Positions 51,201-62,905 are shown, numbered from the stretch's first letter. The stretch: DNA of 64,000 nucleotides from Paragordius varius (GCA_964247055.1 OZ176052.1:620001-684000); one strand, 5' to 3'. Numbers and translations: made by a program. Notes: generated by a model from the sequence alone, not told the origin.

Positions 51201-54200
51201 TTTTCTAAATACAAAAATCTTCGTTTTGGGTTTTGAAGCGAGCATCACAGGCGTAAATTGGTCTCATACTAAAAAAATTAAGGTTTGAAATATTTTTTTG
51301 AGTTTTACGTTTTGTCCATATAATTTCAATTTTATTGTAAGTAATCTACTTGTAGAAGTTTTCATCTTTGGTTATTTCAGCCAAAGCGTTGTGTTTTCTT
51401 GGAATACTAAACCAGCGATACTGTAAACCCCAATTAAAACCACCCCATGTGTTTGGCAAACCTGTGGCAAATTCAAAGTTGGTATCTTTGATGACATCAA
51501 TCACAGGACATACTATTGTGTTCCTTTTATTATTATATAAAAGATAAAAATATAATTGTTGCACAAAGCATATAATCAAGTGGTAATCAAACCTTAGCCC
51601 AAAGGCCCCATGCAGCCCTAAAATTGCTTTTATGGCCCTGAATTTTATATTTAATTTATGCACTAATATAGAGTTTAAATATCTGCAAATGTTTCAAATA
51701 ATTTATATTATAGTGCGTGGCCCTTGAAACAAGAAAGATTTATTCGAAGAAATTGGAATGACTTAAATAAGATTGGTCAATCCGAAAACATAAATTAATA
51801 TGTGCATAAAGCTGAAAATCTGTGCAGTCAATATGGAGGACCCTCCCCTTCCCCAGTTTAGTCTATAAGCATTTTAAGTTACAATATGAAAAGCTGATAT
51901 GAAAACTAATGATTTTGATCATTAAAATTGAAGCCATATTATATTAGTTAAACAATTCGTCATTTATATAAGGTTCACAAATAATATTTTTAGTTTTACT
52001 GTATTTAACCATACTTGTTTTGAGCTATACGATATAGTAAAGGTTCAATCCACCCAATGGTACATTCACAGTGTGAATCCAGAAATATCAAGGTTTGGCC
52101 TTTAGCTTTCTTTGCTCCGTATATTCTGCTTCTGATGAGTCCGGACCTTAAATGTAAACGCTTGAGTCGAATTGCGACGTTTATCTCTTTTGTCAAAGTA
52201 TTTAAATAGCTTGACAGCGTTTTGCCCAAGAATTCTTAAATATTTGCGGTATAAAAAGGAGAAATGATAATATATACCATTTACAATTCAATTTCACCCT
52301 TAAACAATTCAAATTCACCCTTGATCAATTCAAATTCACCCTCGAACAATTCAAATTCACCCTCAAATAAAATATATGTTTTTAAGATTAAAAATTACCT
52401 ATGTTTTATATATTTTTAAAAAATAAAAATTTTGTTTTAAATTAAAATATTACTGAAAAAATAATAAACTATACCATAAACATATATTTCATATTAATAA
52501 TGAGTTATATTAGTTCAAAACATATAGTTTATTTTTAGGGTGTATTTGTATTTTTTAAAGGTGAATTTGAATTGTTTAAGGGTGAATTTGAACTGTTAAT
52601 GGTATATTAGTTAAGTCATATTTTTATTAACCGTGAAAAATAATTAAATACAGTTCAATATTAGCAAAGGGAAAGGTAGGCGAAAATTTTTATATTTATC
52701 CATGAGACTTTAACATGACTTCATCATAACTCTTCGATGAATATCAAGATAAAAAAGATACACGAGTGTTTTCAAAAAATCGCCATAAGATATTGCTAAA
52801 CAAAGAAAAAACTAATTTTTTGAGTCGCAAATTTTGGCTAGCGTCAGAAGATATATATAATCTTTGGAAATAAACGGGAAAAAAATGAATTAAAATTTAA
52901 GTTTTATGGAGCTAGAAATTTGATAAGAGCTAAAACTGTCATTTATTATTTCAAATTACCCCTTTGACTTGCATCATCCACCAAAATTATTTCGTGTATT
53001 AAATGGTGAGGGGCAGTATTAAGTACACTTTTTACCGTCCTCAGCAGCGTAGACCAGGCTTCATTATGGAAAATTATTATGATTGAAGCTTTTTGCAAGG
53101 TAATATTTTGCCTTTTAACATCCATATAATACGATTCATGTTTGCAACTAGTTATACTAAATATACTGTAAAAATTATTGAAATCATACAGACCAAACGC
53201 AAAAACATATAAACATAAGTTTTTTTTGAAAAGACAACCATAATTTTTAAACCTTATGTTTTCTCACATGTAAATTAATTAATGACAATTGTAAATTATA
53301 TAAATGATTGTGTTATACCAATTTACATATCTCCCTATTTCATAGTTTGTTTGCAATTCATAACCATAAGTTATATTTAATAATATCAAGTTTAAAAAAG
53401 TTGCGCTCTCTATATAAAATTTATATCTTTACTGTATAATTTTCATTATTACTGTACTTAATATTATAAATCAAAAAATAAAATACTAAAAACGACAAAC
53501 AAAGCGACCTCACTTTTGTGGCCTAACATCTGGTAGTGTTCTATCAATGGATATCATATCACTGGCTAACAAATTAAAATGATTAAGGCTCCAATATTTT
53601 CGCACTTGAGATCTTAAACTTGGAGGCAAGATAACTCCTGTCCCGTTCTCTCCTTGACCACGGACAGCGTTATAACTATTACGATTTATATCAGCTAAAA
53701 AAATTGATATTAAATTTTAACAAATTAATATGTTTGCAATATATAGATTATAAAATTCTTGTGTTTTAAGAAATTTTTGTAGTAAATTATAAAATATACT
53801 TAACCAAAACTTAAATTCGATGACATCGCGTCGACCAAATAGTTTTTAACACGGCCCACAATTACACCCATGGTAGGTAGGTAGTTGCTATTGCTGGAAA
53901 ATTTTACACTGTACTAATATCAAATAAATCATTATAGTTAAAATAATAATTTGTATTCTCGTAAAATTTATTGAATTCAAACTATATACAAAATTTTCGA
54001 TACATGAGAGTATCTTTTTCAATGGATTAACTAAAATAAAAGAAAATAATAATAAGATTAATTAAAACAAATTTGAAAAATATAATTATAAATTATGATA
54101 ACATAAAAAATGCAAAGTGGTGTGCATGTGTTATTGTTTTTTCCTTGGTGTGGTAAATATTTTGAAATAGTCTGTTTCTTTTAGGAAGTCTTTTTGTGAC

Positions 54201-55409
54201 TTTGTTAAGATCTTTTCTCTCTTCTCTTCTGTTGATGAGGTGTATACTGTTTGAATGGATAAAACAAGCCTCCAAAATCAACCTATCGGACAATTTGTCG
54301 GCTTGCCAACCGACACAAACAGTATACACCTCATCAACAGAAGAGAAGAGAGAAAAGATCTTAACAAAGTCACAAAAGACTTCCTAAAAGAAACAGACTA
54401 TTTCAATATTTACCACACCAAGGAAAAAACAATAACACATGCACACCACTTTGCATTTTTTATGTTATCATAATTTATAATTATATTTTTCAAATTTGTT
54501 TTAATTAATCTTATTATAATTTTCTTTTATTTTAGTTAATCCATTGAAAAAGATACTCTCATGTATCGAAAATTTTGGATATAGTTTGAATTCAATAAAT
54601 TTTACGAGAATACAAATTATTATTTTAACATAAAATATTCGTTCTCGTTGACAATATTAACAAATCATTATAGTATTTGGAATAAAATTATAGTATTATG
54701 AAACAAAGTTTAGAAAAATTTAAATTTAAGTCAAACCAAAAAATGCAATCTATCAAAATGAGCCACACATTTTTATTAATATATTTAAAAAGGTTATATT
54801 TTTTATTTTAATAATAGTTATATATGAAAATTCTGAATTGTCAAAAATATCAGATGATAAATTCACATACTTTAAATTATACTGATCTTTATTTGAAATA
54901 AGAAAATTTTCGAAAAATGCATGTTTTTTAATTAAATATGGTACTTTAAAAATGTTGAATATAATCATATCAAATATATATTTTATTTTAAAAATAGTTG
55001 ATAATCTTATAATTCAACATTTATCTCTTAGGTATTATTTGGTTCAAAATTTTGCTTACAAACTGTTTTTTCTCTAGTTTTTAGTCTAAAACCCTAAAAT
55101 TTTGCTAATACATTATTTTAAAAATATTTGGAACTGATTCGTGAATAGTACTTTCGGTATATCGATGGCATTTTTTTCATATTGTTTCGAATAAGAGGTT
55201 AGTTTTGCATTGTAAATGATTTTATAGTTTTGTGAGAGGGAAAGATACAGTTTGTTTATCAATGGAGAATTTTGTTGATTATCTTTATTATCATTTATAT
55301 GGAAAAAGGATTTCACGAGGTTGAAAAATATGAATATGCCGAAAATAAAGACTAGAATTGATATATTTTTTAACATTTTCATCCATCTTGACTTTGATTT
55401 CGATCTCAT
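48267..55409 (-). CDS. Polypeptide N-acetylgalactosaminyltransferase
   Basis: Golgi type II enzyme that starts mucin-type O-glycosylation by moving GalNAc from UDP-GalNAc to Ser/Thr. Twelve exons: 55135-55409, 53805-53893, 53514-53694, 52960-53147, 52015-52234, 51350-51523, 50896-51013, 50106-50286, 49506-49654, 49046-49156, 48502-48660 and 48267-48425; 667 residues, all phases consistent. Short cytosolic basic end, then the anchor [17 protein letters not shown] and stem. The GT-A domain has [29 protein letters not shown] and the metal-binding DSH in IFLDSHCEC. The Gal/GalNAc-T motif includes [43 protein letters not shown] and [14 protein letters not shown]. The linker is [14 protein letters not shown]. 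The C-terminal ricin-type lectin has three repeats ([25 protein letters not shown] with QMWHF near the end). Paralogue number not assignable. The join of the first two exons is the least certain. Confidence 0.88.
48714..48992. mobile_element. MITE-2 copy in a GALNT intron
   Basis: Cagtaaaaattgaaattata to ttaatttttactg with near-consensus termini. It fills most of the 385-nt intron 48661-49045. Confidence 0.8.
49196..49459. mobile_element. MITE-2 copy in a GALNT intron
   Basis: Termini cagtaaaaattgaaattgta and the inverted match. It occupies 264 of the 349 nt of intron 49157-49505. Confidence 0.8.
51111..51338. mobile_element. MITE-2 copy in a GALNT intron
   Basis: Left end cagtaaaacggaattatgc (diverged), right end gttttgtccatataatttca. 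Ends 11 nt from exon 51350-51523. Confidence 0.65.
52275..52603. mobile_element. MITE-1 copy, well preserved
   Basis: Left taccatttacaattcaattt with four attcaccctt units, core aataaactataccataaaca and gagttatattag, right gggtgaatttgaactgttaa then tggtatat. Good reference copy for the family. GALNT intron 52235-52959. Confidence 0.8.
53165..53454. mobile_element. MITE-2 copy in a GALNT intron
   Basis: Ctgtaaaaattattgaaatc to attttcattattactgt. Fills 290 of the 366 nt of intron 53148-53513. Confidence 0.65.
53936..54629. repeat. Long near-perfect inverted repeat (hairpin)
   Basis: Left arm 53936-54252 and right arm 54317-54629 are reverse complements with only a few mismatches or small indels over about 315 bp. 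The loop is 64 bp. Inner stem ends are gttgatgaggtgtatactgt and acagtatacacctcatcaac. The 12-mer aaatcattatag occurs in the same orientation on both outer sides (53926-53937 and 54662-54673). It lies in the first GALNT intron, so its RNA would fold into one long duplex. The open frames inside are mirror images of each other and match no family I know. Confidence 0.9.
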
Positions 55410-55565
55410 TTTTACTGCTTACTAACTAATGTTAAACTCGCTTATCCTTGTTTGATATCCATAGAAAGCATGGGCTCATACTACATAAAATTTATAACAG
55501 TTATAAATTTAAATTATTACCAAAACTATGAGGCGCTTATCTTGTAGTTATTAGGTAAAAAGTTA

Positions 55566-55949
55566 CAGTAAAAATTCAAATTACAGACATACATGTAAAA
55601 ACTAAAAGACAATCTGAGTTTTTTATCTTTATTTTTTCAAATCAAGAATACACTCAATTATATACAGTAAGCATAATGGCTGGGCAATTTGCAACACTAT
55701 AGTATATAAAAAAAAATTAAAAGATTGTTTAATCAACATTTTGTTGCTTTTTCCATACACTGCTATGTTCCAAATTTGCTTAACTATAGTGTGAAATAAT
55801 AAGCAACCATTATAATGCATACTGTAATTTAAGATAGTGATTTAATTTATAATTTATGTAGGAGTAACCATTTAAAAAGTATACGGTTGACTTAAAAAAA
55901 ATATTCGTCTTTATATTATTACCTTGTGTCAATTTTAATATTTATCGTA
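55566..55949. mobile_element. MITE-2 copy with a nested MITE-3
   Basis: Diverged MITE-2 ends (cagtaaaaattcaaattaca on the left, aattttaatatttatcgta on the right) enclose a MITE-3. Lies 150 bp upstream of the GALNT start codon, hence near its promoter. Confidence 0.5.
55665..55824. mobile_element. MITE-3 copy nested in MITE-2
   Basis: Cagtaagcataatggctggg to aaccattataatgcatactg, with the gcaatttgcaacactatagt core. Confidence 0.7.
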
Positions 55950-56917
55950 TAATGGATTTTGTTAAAAATATGATTTCATAAAATATTTTACTTGGCACAT
56001 TTTGGAATAGAGGAATAACTCCAGAAAAAAAGCCAAAATTATTTTTAAGGCAAGATATTTATTCCTATTATTTTTATGGTGTAATATGTAGTAATAATTT
56101 TTTACATGTTATGTAATAAATTTTGAACAAAAAAAAAGATAACATACTAGTTTGACAATACTAATAAATGACACGGTAGACAGGTATTTAAAAGTTACTA
56201 AAGGTATTCTTCTGCTCTGTTTTTACCATAAAATATTAAAAAAACATATATTTATGACTGATGTTTTTTCATATTACCAGACAAAACATGACATATAAGA
56301 CAATAAAACATAAAATATATTCCTATAAAATACATCAGATTTATCTTTGCTTCAGAAGACAAAAAATTCGATTTTTATCACAAAAAATATTATATTTATT
56401 TGAATCAATATACTTTTGTTTTACAGTTATTACCAAGTTGAGATTGGTCTATTTTATAGTATTTAATAATTATTAAAAAAATTTAAGTAATTATTTTGTA
56501 CATAGGCATAGATCTTTCTATGCATTTTAAAGCAAAATCGCCGTGTATAATTAAATTAAAAATGAAACGAAATATATCTTTTTTTATCAATCATAACTTT
56601 ATTAGATTAGCCTGTTAAAATAAAATTATAGCTAATTAAAATCTTTTATTAACAAAAAGTGGTTCCTTTTTTGAATGGATGAAAAGAGATAATTATTGCA
56701 TTCTTATATTACTGAAAACTAGATTTTATGTTAGGATATAAAATAATTATATTCTTTCTGAGCATTTATTTATTTATTTTTTTAAACAAATTGATTTTTG
56801 TTTTTGAAAAGAATAATTTTTGGATGTGTTGTTTAGTTTAGAGTTATTATGCCAATAAATTTATAAAAAATCGTACTTAGCCTGATTTCTTAACAAGTTC
56901 TCATTTAAGAGTGCAGT
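55950..56917. other. Intergenic, no gene recognised
   Basis: Very AT-rich DNA between GALNT and the end of ZC3H15. No frame resembles a known family. Confidence 0.5.
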
Positions 56918-57085
56918 GCATGTATACCATTCATGATTCAAATTCACCCTCAAACAATTTAAATTCACTCTAAAATAAATTATTGTTTTTTAAGATAAAA
57001 AATTATCTATATTTTTTATATCTTCATAAAAATGAAATTATTAAAATAATACTGAAAACTAATAAACTATGCCATAGAGCATATT
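56918..57085. mobile_element. MITE-1 left half
   Basis: Taccattcatgattcaaatt, attcaccctcaaacaattt and the core aataaactatgccatagagc; the right arm is missing. Confidence 0.6.
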
Positions 57086-57370
57086 AATGAAGTTGTAAGA
57101 GTGCCTGAAATTATATTTTTTAATTTATTGAAACCGTATCTTTCTAAAAAATATGTTAAAACGTTTATGATAAATATATCGTTATATTTCAACTTTAAGC
57201 CAAATATTTAGTTTTCAAAGCAATTTTAATGCTTCTTTTTCGCTTTTGATTGACTCAATTTTTAGAATGCCAAAAATTATTGACATTCTTTACAATTTTA
57301 ATTGCTTATAAACCAAAATTTTATAATATATTTCTCATATGATACCATTTAACATAAATGTCAATATAAA

Positions 57371-57376
57371 TTTATT
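57371..57376 (-). terminator. Possible poly(A) signal of ZC3H15
   Basis: AATAAA on the minus strand about 120 nt beyond the stop codon. Confidence 0.4.
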
Positions 57377-57495
57377 TTCTTTCTCAAACATCATACAATG
57401 GAACATGATCATAGAAATATAAAATAGCAAGGATTGCAGCATATAAAATCTTGATCAAAACCTTTCAAATTTTTCAAAAGAAAAATCTCACATAT

Positions 57496-60400
57496 CTAAT
57501 GACTCGATAAAGAGGTGAATTGTTGTGTAATTATCAGGCTTGGATCTTTATTTAAGTTTTTTAGGGCATTGGAATCATCTTTTTGTGCAGGTGTGGAAAA
57601 TAATGGTGTTGTTGAATTTGTATTTAAACTATTTTGACTGCGTTCAAAGTTTTGATTTTCATTCTCAATAAAATAGTTATTTGCGGAATAATTGTTAGAA
57701 GGGACGACAGGTCGGGAGGTTTCTTTGCCCATTTCCATATTAGCCAAGTTGGTGAGTTCCAATTCAATTTCGTTATCAATGTTTTCCTATTATACATAAT
57801 TATAGATGATTTACATGTTAAAATTGGATTGTTTCATCAATTTCGTTATCAATGTTTTCCTATTATACATAATTATAGATGATTTACATGTTAAAATTGG
57901 ATTATTTCAATTTTTGTTTTAAAGAAAGCTAGAAATTACAATAATTCCGCCCTATATAAGCCAAGCCTAGCCAAGTTTAACAAACATTATAAATCTCATC
58001 ATCCTTTACCCTAAAAAGTAATTTGGATTATTATTTATAATGAAAAAAAGTAAAAAAAATATTATTTTTATGAAAAACAACTACAATTTGGTAATTAATT
58101 GGAACATATACTTTTACGTATATTTTCAATCAAAAATCGGAAAAAAAACGTATAAAAGTATTCATTTTATACAAGTTTATCATATATATATATAAAATTT
58201 ATTTTTAACTGAATCATTCGCAATCATAACAAATATACCAATCCGATTAGTACACCATATAAAGTTAAAAATCACCCTTGAACATTTCAAATACACCTTT
58301 GAACAATTCAAATTCACCTTAAATAAATTATGTGTTTACGAACTAATATAACTAATAAGGTATAGTTTATTATTATTTAAGTATTACTTTAATTTAAAAC
58401 GTAATCATATTTTTTAAAAATAAATATAGGTAATTTTTAATCTTAAAAAACATATATTTTATTTGAGGGTGAATTTGAATTGTTTAAGGGTGAAATTTGT
58501 ATTGTTCAAGGGTGAAATTGAATTGTAAATGGTATGTTAAAAAAAATCATAGCTTACATGTTGAATCAAATCGACCAAATTAAAGATATCATCATCAACG
58601 CCCATATCATCAAAATTATCTATAAATGCATTCATTGTTGCGTTTGTGTTTCCTTTTATTAAATATTCTCCATTTGCCTGGGCAGGTGAGGGATTTACTT
58701 TATCAAGCGGTTTATGTGCCAACACATCCTATGTCAACATAAAATTTTAACCTTTAAATGCAATGGTTTATTATATATATAAAAAACAAAAATTTTTTAA
58801 ATTCCATAGTTTTCAAAACAAACTTTATTAATGTCACTTGAACAAACATTCTAATAAATTAGGCTTAGTAGAGAGATGTAAGATACTTATTAACATAACG
58901 ATAAAATGTATGAAAAAAACAAGAAAGGCAATCCTTTTTAATTATTTTGAAATTATTTTATAATATATTTGGCAGCCAAAATTTCAATACTATCGAAATT
59001 AACAAAGGGCTTATTTAATTACAACCCAACAAACCCCAATTTTCAAAGATATATATATAATTACTTGTCTCTATCTCTAATGGCTTTTTTTTGTAAAAAC
59101 ATTATTTTACTAAACTAGTTTACTTCGCTTAACTAATTCAAACACAGGCTCAATAATCGGCAAAATATAACAAAATAAACTAATAATTTAAATGAAACAT
59201 AAAACATTCAAAAAAAAGTATGGCAAAACAACTTTCACGGTATAAAACCACAACCCCAAAACACTTAAATATAGCAAATTTAACCAAATTATTGAATAAA
59301 CTAATTTCATATTAATGATATCGATTTGAGTTAACAAAAAGTCAACATAAAAAGCTAAGAAACACTATTATAAACCAAACACCCAAACTCGAGTTGAATT
59401 GAAATTTAACCCTTTCAAAAAAAACTATCAAAAGTAAATAGGAATAAAATCTCATGGATGTACAGAGCAGTTGAGACTTTATTCACTTAAATGAATCAAT
59501 TTCAATTATCTAAAATAAATCGAATTTTAATCAATTTTTCTAAGTACTTAAAACCCATTAAAATTAAACCCCAAAATTTTAATAAGAATAAATTTAACCA
59601 TATTTTTTTTTAATTAAATGTGGTACATGTACAGCAGAAGAGTGTGTCCATCTTTATTGAATTAGTAAAAATGATGCAACCTAAAAAGCTCTCTCAAAAT
59701 CAACCTTTTGATAAGCCAAGCCAAAACTCCACCAGGTGTAAATCCATAATTCTTAAAGAATAATCTCAAACTCTTGTGATAAAACTTCAAATTTTTCGAT
59801 TTAAATCTTTGATTTAAAATGGCATTTACAACAGAGGAAAGTTCATCCACTTGAATAAGCGAAGGATCCAACATAAAAAGCTCTCAAAACACTTTTTTAT
59901 AAACCAAAAGCCAAGCCAAAACTCCACCAGGTGTAAATCCATAATTCTTAAAGAATAATATCAAATTTTTAACGATACTACTTCAAATTTTTCGACCTAA
60001 ACTTATAAAAAATGGTATTTACAGCAGAAGAAAGTTCGTCCACTTGAATGAGTGAAGGATCCAACATAAAAAGCTCTCGGCCAGTCAAAACATTTCCCTT
60101 ACCAGCTTTGTATTTGTCCTCGCGTTCTTTGGCTTGAGCTCGAGCATTTGCTCGTTTTTGTTGAAGTCTGGACTCTTTCCACCCCCGAAAACTTTCAAGT
60201 GTAAGCTTGGTGTGTACTTTTTCACGATCTAAATCACCTACCTATCATAGCAAAGTAAAATAGAAAAAAAGAAAGTTTAAATAATGTCTAAAATTCAAAT
60301 TCACCCTTGAACAATTCAAATTAAACACCCTGAAAATAAATTGTGTGTTTTCGAGATAATATAACTCATCATTAATATGAAATATATCTTTATGGCCTAG

Positions 60401-62905
60401 TTTATTATTTTTTCAATATTATGTAAATTTTAAACAGAATTTCATATTTTAAAAATATATTAAAAGTAATTTTTAATCTAAATAATATATTTTAGGGTGA
60501 ATCTGAATTGTTCGAGGGTGAATTTGAACTGTAAATGGTATATAATGTCTAAAATTAAAAGTTAAAACTAAGTATAAAAAAACGTTTAAAATTAGTAAAA
60601 ACTATAGTTAAAAAACGTAGTATAAAATTAAAAATTAGATGGTATAAATAATTTTTAATAAACTCATATATTTATTTAAATTTAAGGCGGTTGTATTTAG
60701 AATGCTGTAATGTTAAAAAAACTTTTATATTTTTAGTGAATTTAATAACATGTGTATTTTTTCACGATTTAACTCACCTTCCTACCTATCATAGCAGATA
60801 AAAAAAAATTCTACCCAATATCCCCGTAATAAATAACCAAATTAGACTAATAAAGTAAGTTCCAATAATTTTTTATCAAAACAACTTAAACAACATTCTA
60901 AACCAAACTAAAAGACAGATAAAAAAATTTTAGAATCTAAGAGTTCTTCAAGCAGGGGCATACTTTCTTTATCAGCGTTCCAAATTTCGGTTTAAATAAA
61001 ACAATAGAGATTAAATAAAATCAACACGACAAAACCTTCAAAACTTTAAACTAAAAAAGTCAAAAAAAAAACAGATATAAAACCCTTAGAATCTAAGAGA
61101 GCTATTCAAGCAAGGTCATATTTTCTTTATCAGCGTTGGAAATCGTTTTTATTTATTTCTTTAATTTACAAAAAAATAATGAGGCGAGATATCTTTTTAA
61201 TTTTATTAAAGTTATTGAAAAAAAATCACGATTAAAATGCTCAAGAATTAAAAATAAAGTATAACAACATTCTAAACCAAAAAAGTCAAAAAGACAGATA
61301 AAAAAACCTTTGAAACCAAAAGCTCTTAAAGCAAGGGCATATTTTCTTTAACAGCGTTCCAAATTTGGGATAAATAAAACAATGATGATTAAATAAAAAT
61401 AACTTTCTTTACAATACTCTTATTATCAAAACAACTTTAAAAACTTAACAACTTTAAAATTTCCAAAATAAAATTAAAAGTTAATAACGCGAAAAAAACC
61501 TTAGAATCTAAGAGTTCTTCAAGCAAGGGCATATTTTTTTATTAGCGCTGGGGATCGTTTTCTCCCAAAATTTCAAATTTGGGTTAAATGAAACAATGAT
61601 GATTAAACAAAAATAACTCTCTTTACAATACTCTTATTATCAAAACAATTTTTAAAACTTTACACAAAAAAACAGATAAAAAAAACCTTAGAATCCAAAA
61701 GCTCTTCAAGCAAGGGAATATTTTCTTAATCAGCATTTGATTCTTCTCAAATTCAAAAAAATTTCCAAATTTGGGTTAAATAAAACAATGATGATCAAAT
61801 CAACTAAGACAAAACTTTAAGTAACTTTAAAAACTTTTAACTAAAAAAGTCAAACTAAAAAACAGATAAAAAACCTTAGTATCTAAGAGCTCTTCAAGCA
61901 AGGGCATTTCTTAATCAGCGTTGGAGTGTTCTCAAATCCAAAAAATTTCCAAATTTAGTTTAATAAAATAATGATGATTAAACAAAATTAACTACGACAA
62001 AACCTTCAGAACTTCTAAAACTTTAAACAACTTTCTAAAAAATCAAAGAAAAACCTTGGAATCTAAGAGCTCTTCAAGCAAGGGCATATTTTCTTTATCA
62101 ACGTTCCAAATTTAGTTTAATAAAATAATGATGATTAAATTAAATTAACTCTCTTTACAATACTTTGTTATCAAAACAACTTACAAAACTTAACAACTTT
62201 TAAACAACATTCTAAACCAAAAAAATCATAGAATCTAATCAAGCTCTTCAAGCCAAGGCATATTTTCTTTATCAGCGTTGGGGATTGTTTTTATTTATTT
62301 CAAAAAATTACAAAAAAGTCATGAAAGTTACATTATTACTCTAATTTTTGGTTATTTAATCGAGAATTTATTGTTTTTTGCAATAACTTCAATACAATTA
62401 AAAAGATAACTCGCTTTACTAAATTTCTTTATCAAAACAACATTCTAAACTTCAAAACTCTCTAAAATTTAAACAACATTCTAAACAATTTAAACTTTAT
62501 AAAATTTTCTAAAAAATCAAAATCAAACCAAAAAACAGATTAAAAAAACCTTGGAATCCAAGAGTTCTTCAAGCAAAGGCATATTTTCTTTAGCAGCGTT
62601 TCAAATTTAGGTTAAATAACCAAAAATTAAAGTAATAAAGTAAACACTTTTTTATCAAAACAACTTTCAAAACTTGCCAACTTTCTAAAAAAACCAAAAA
62701 AAAGTACCTTAGAATCCAGGAGCTCTTCAAGCAAAGGCATATTTTCTTTATCAGCGCCGTTGGGGTTTTTTTGGCCCCTGCGATTAAGAAGGGTGAACCC
62801 TGGGGGTAAGGCATGCCTATAAATGCATTTATCCCCGCCATCAGGACATTCCCAAAACCAACCATACTTGTTTTCTTCCACGGCTTTAAGGAAGTGTTTA
62901 CAAAT
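57496..62905 (-). CDS. ZC3H15: Zinc finger CCCH protein 15 / DRG family regulatory protein 1 (C-terminal part)
   Basis: DFRP1 binds and stabilises the translation GTPase DRG1 in the cytoplasm (family knowledge). Exons 62708-62905, 60023-60241, 58558-58728 and 57496-57786 give the last 292 residues, all joins phase 0; the 5' exons lie to the right of the window. The first exon holds the second CCCH finger ([35 protein letters not shown]) and ends [11 protein letters not shown]. The second reads [16 protein letters not shown], a basic helix, then [13 protein letters not shown], matching human TLESFLAWKKRK and AGKALVISGREVF. The third is acidic ([16 protein letters not shown]). The last starts [14 protein letters not shown], similar to human DLDELEEELNTL, then adds a Ser/Asn-rich tail not known from human. 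Assignment of the last two exons to this gene rests on frame and weak similarity. The borders of three exons are copied in tandem nearby. Confidence 0.78.
57768..57905. repeat. 73-bp tandem duplication covering a ZC3H15 acceptor
   Basis: Two almost identical 73-bp units start at 57768 and 57841 (tttcgttatcaatgttttcc, then attatacataattatagatg). On the minus strand each carries atgtataatag and GAAAACATTGATAACGAAAT, that is the acceptor plus the first codons of the last exon. Use of the outer copy (start 57859) would reach a stop after 13 residues. Confidence 0.85.
58252..58534. mobile_element. MITE-1 copy in a ZC3H15 intron
   Basis: Left accatataaagttaaaaat with attcaccttt-type units, right gggtgaaattgaattgtaaa then tggtatgtta. 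Ends about 23 nt from the donor of exon 58558-58728. Confidence 0.7.
58729..59661. other. ZC3H15 intron, nothing recognised
   Basis: AT-rich intron sequence without detectable repeats of the families listed here. Confidence 0.45.
59677..60077. repeat. Tandem duplication of a ZC3H15 exon end and donor
   Basis: Two units of about 195 bp (near 59677-59880 and 59885-60077) share ccaaaactccaccaggtgta and aatccataattcttaaagaa. On the minus strand both contain GAGCTTTTTATGTTGGATCC or its start, then codons for [13 protein letters not shown] and the donor GTAAATRCC. The right-hand unit is the real exon border (60023); the left-hand one is an intronic copy with its coding part still open ([17 protein letters not shown]). 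Confidence 0.8.
60290..60545. mobile_element. MITE-1 copy in a ZC3H15 intron
   Basis: Aattcaaattcacccttgaa to gggtgaatttgaactgtaaa then tggtatata. About 50 nt upstream (in gene direction) of exon 60023-60241. Confidence 0.75.
60928..62760. repeat. Ten-copy array of a ZC3H15 exon end plus 5' splice site
   Basis: The segment coding [15 protein letters not shown] followed by GT is found at the genuine exon border (62708-62760) and at nine more places in the intron, all in the same orientation: about 62550, 62229, 62055, 61875, 61687, 61500, 61307, 61084 and 60928. Spacing is mostly 155-223 bp, once 322. The DNA between copies is also related (aatgatgattaaayaaaa, ctctttacaatactcttatt, aacaactttaaaaac). 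Some copies keep the frame and a GTTTTT donor (for example at 62055 and 62550), others are broken. No copy has an obvious good acceptor directly before it. Confidence 0.88.

Noticed and set aside
54093-54473. Open frames of 63-78 codons on both strands
   Set aside because: They are mirror images created by the two arms of the hairpin, with no family similarity.
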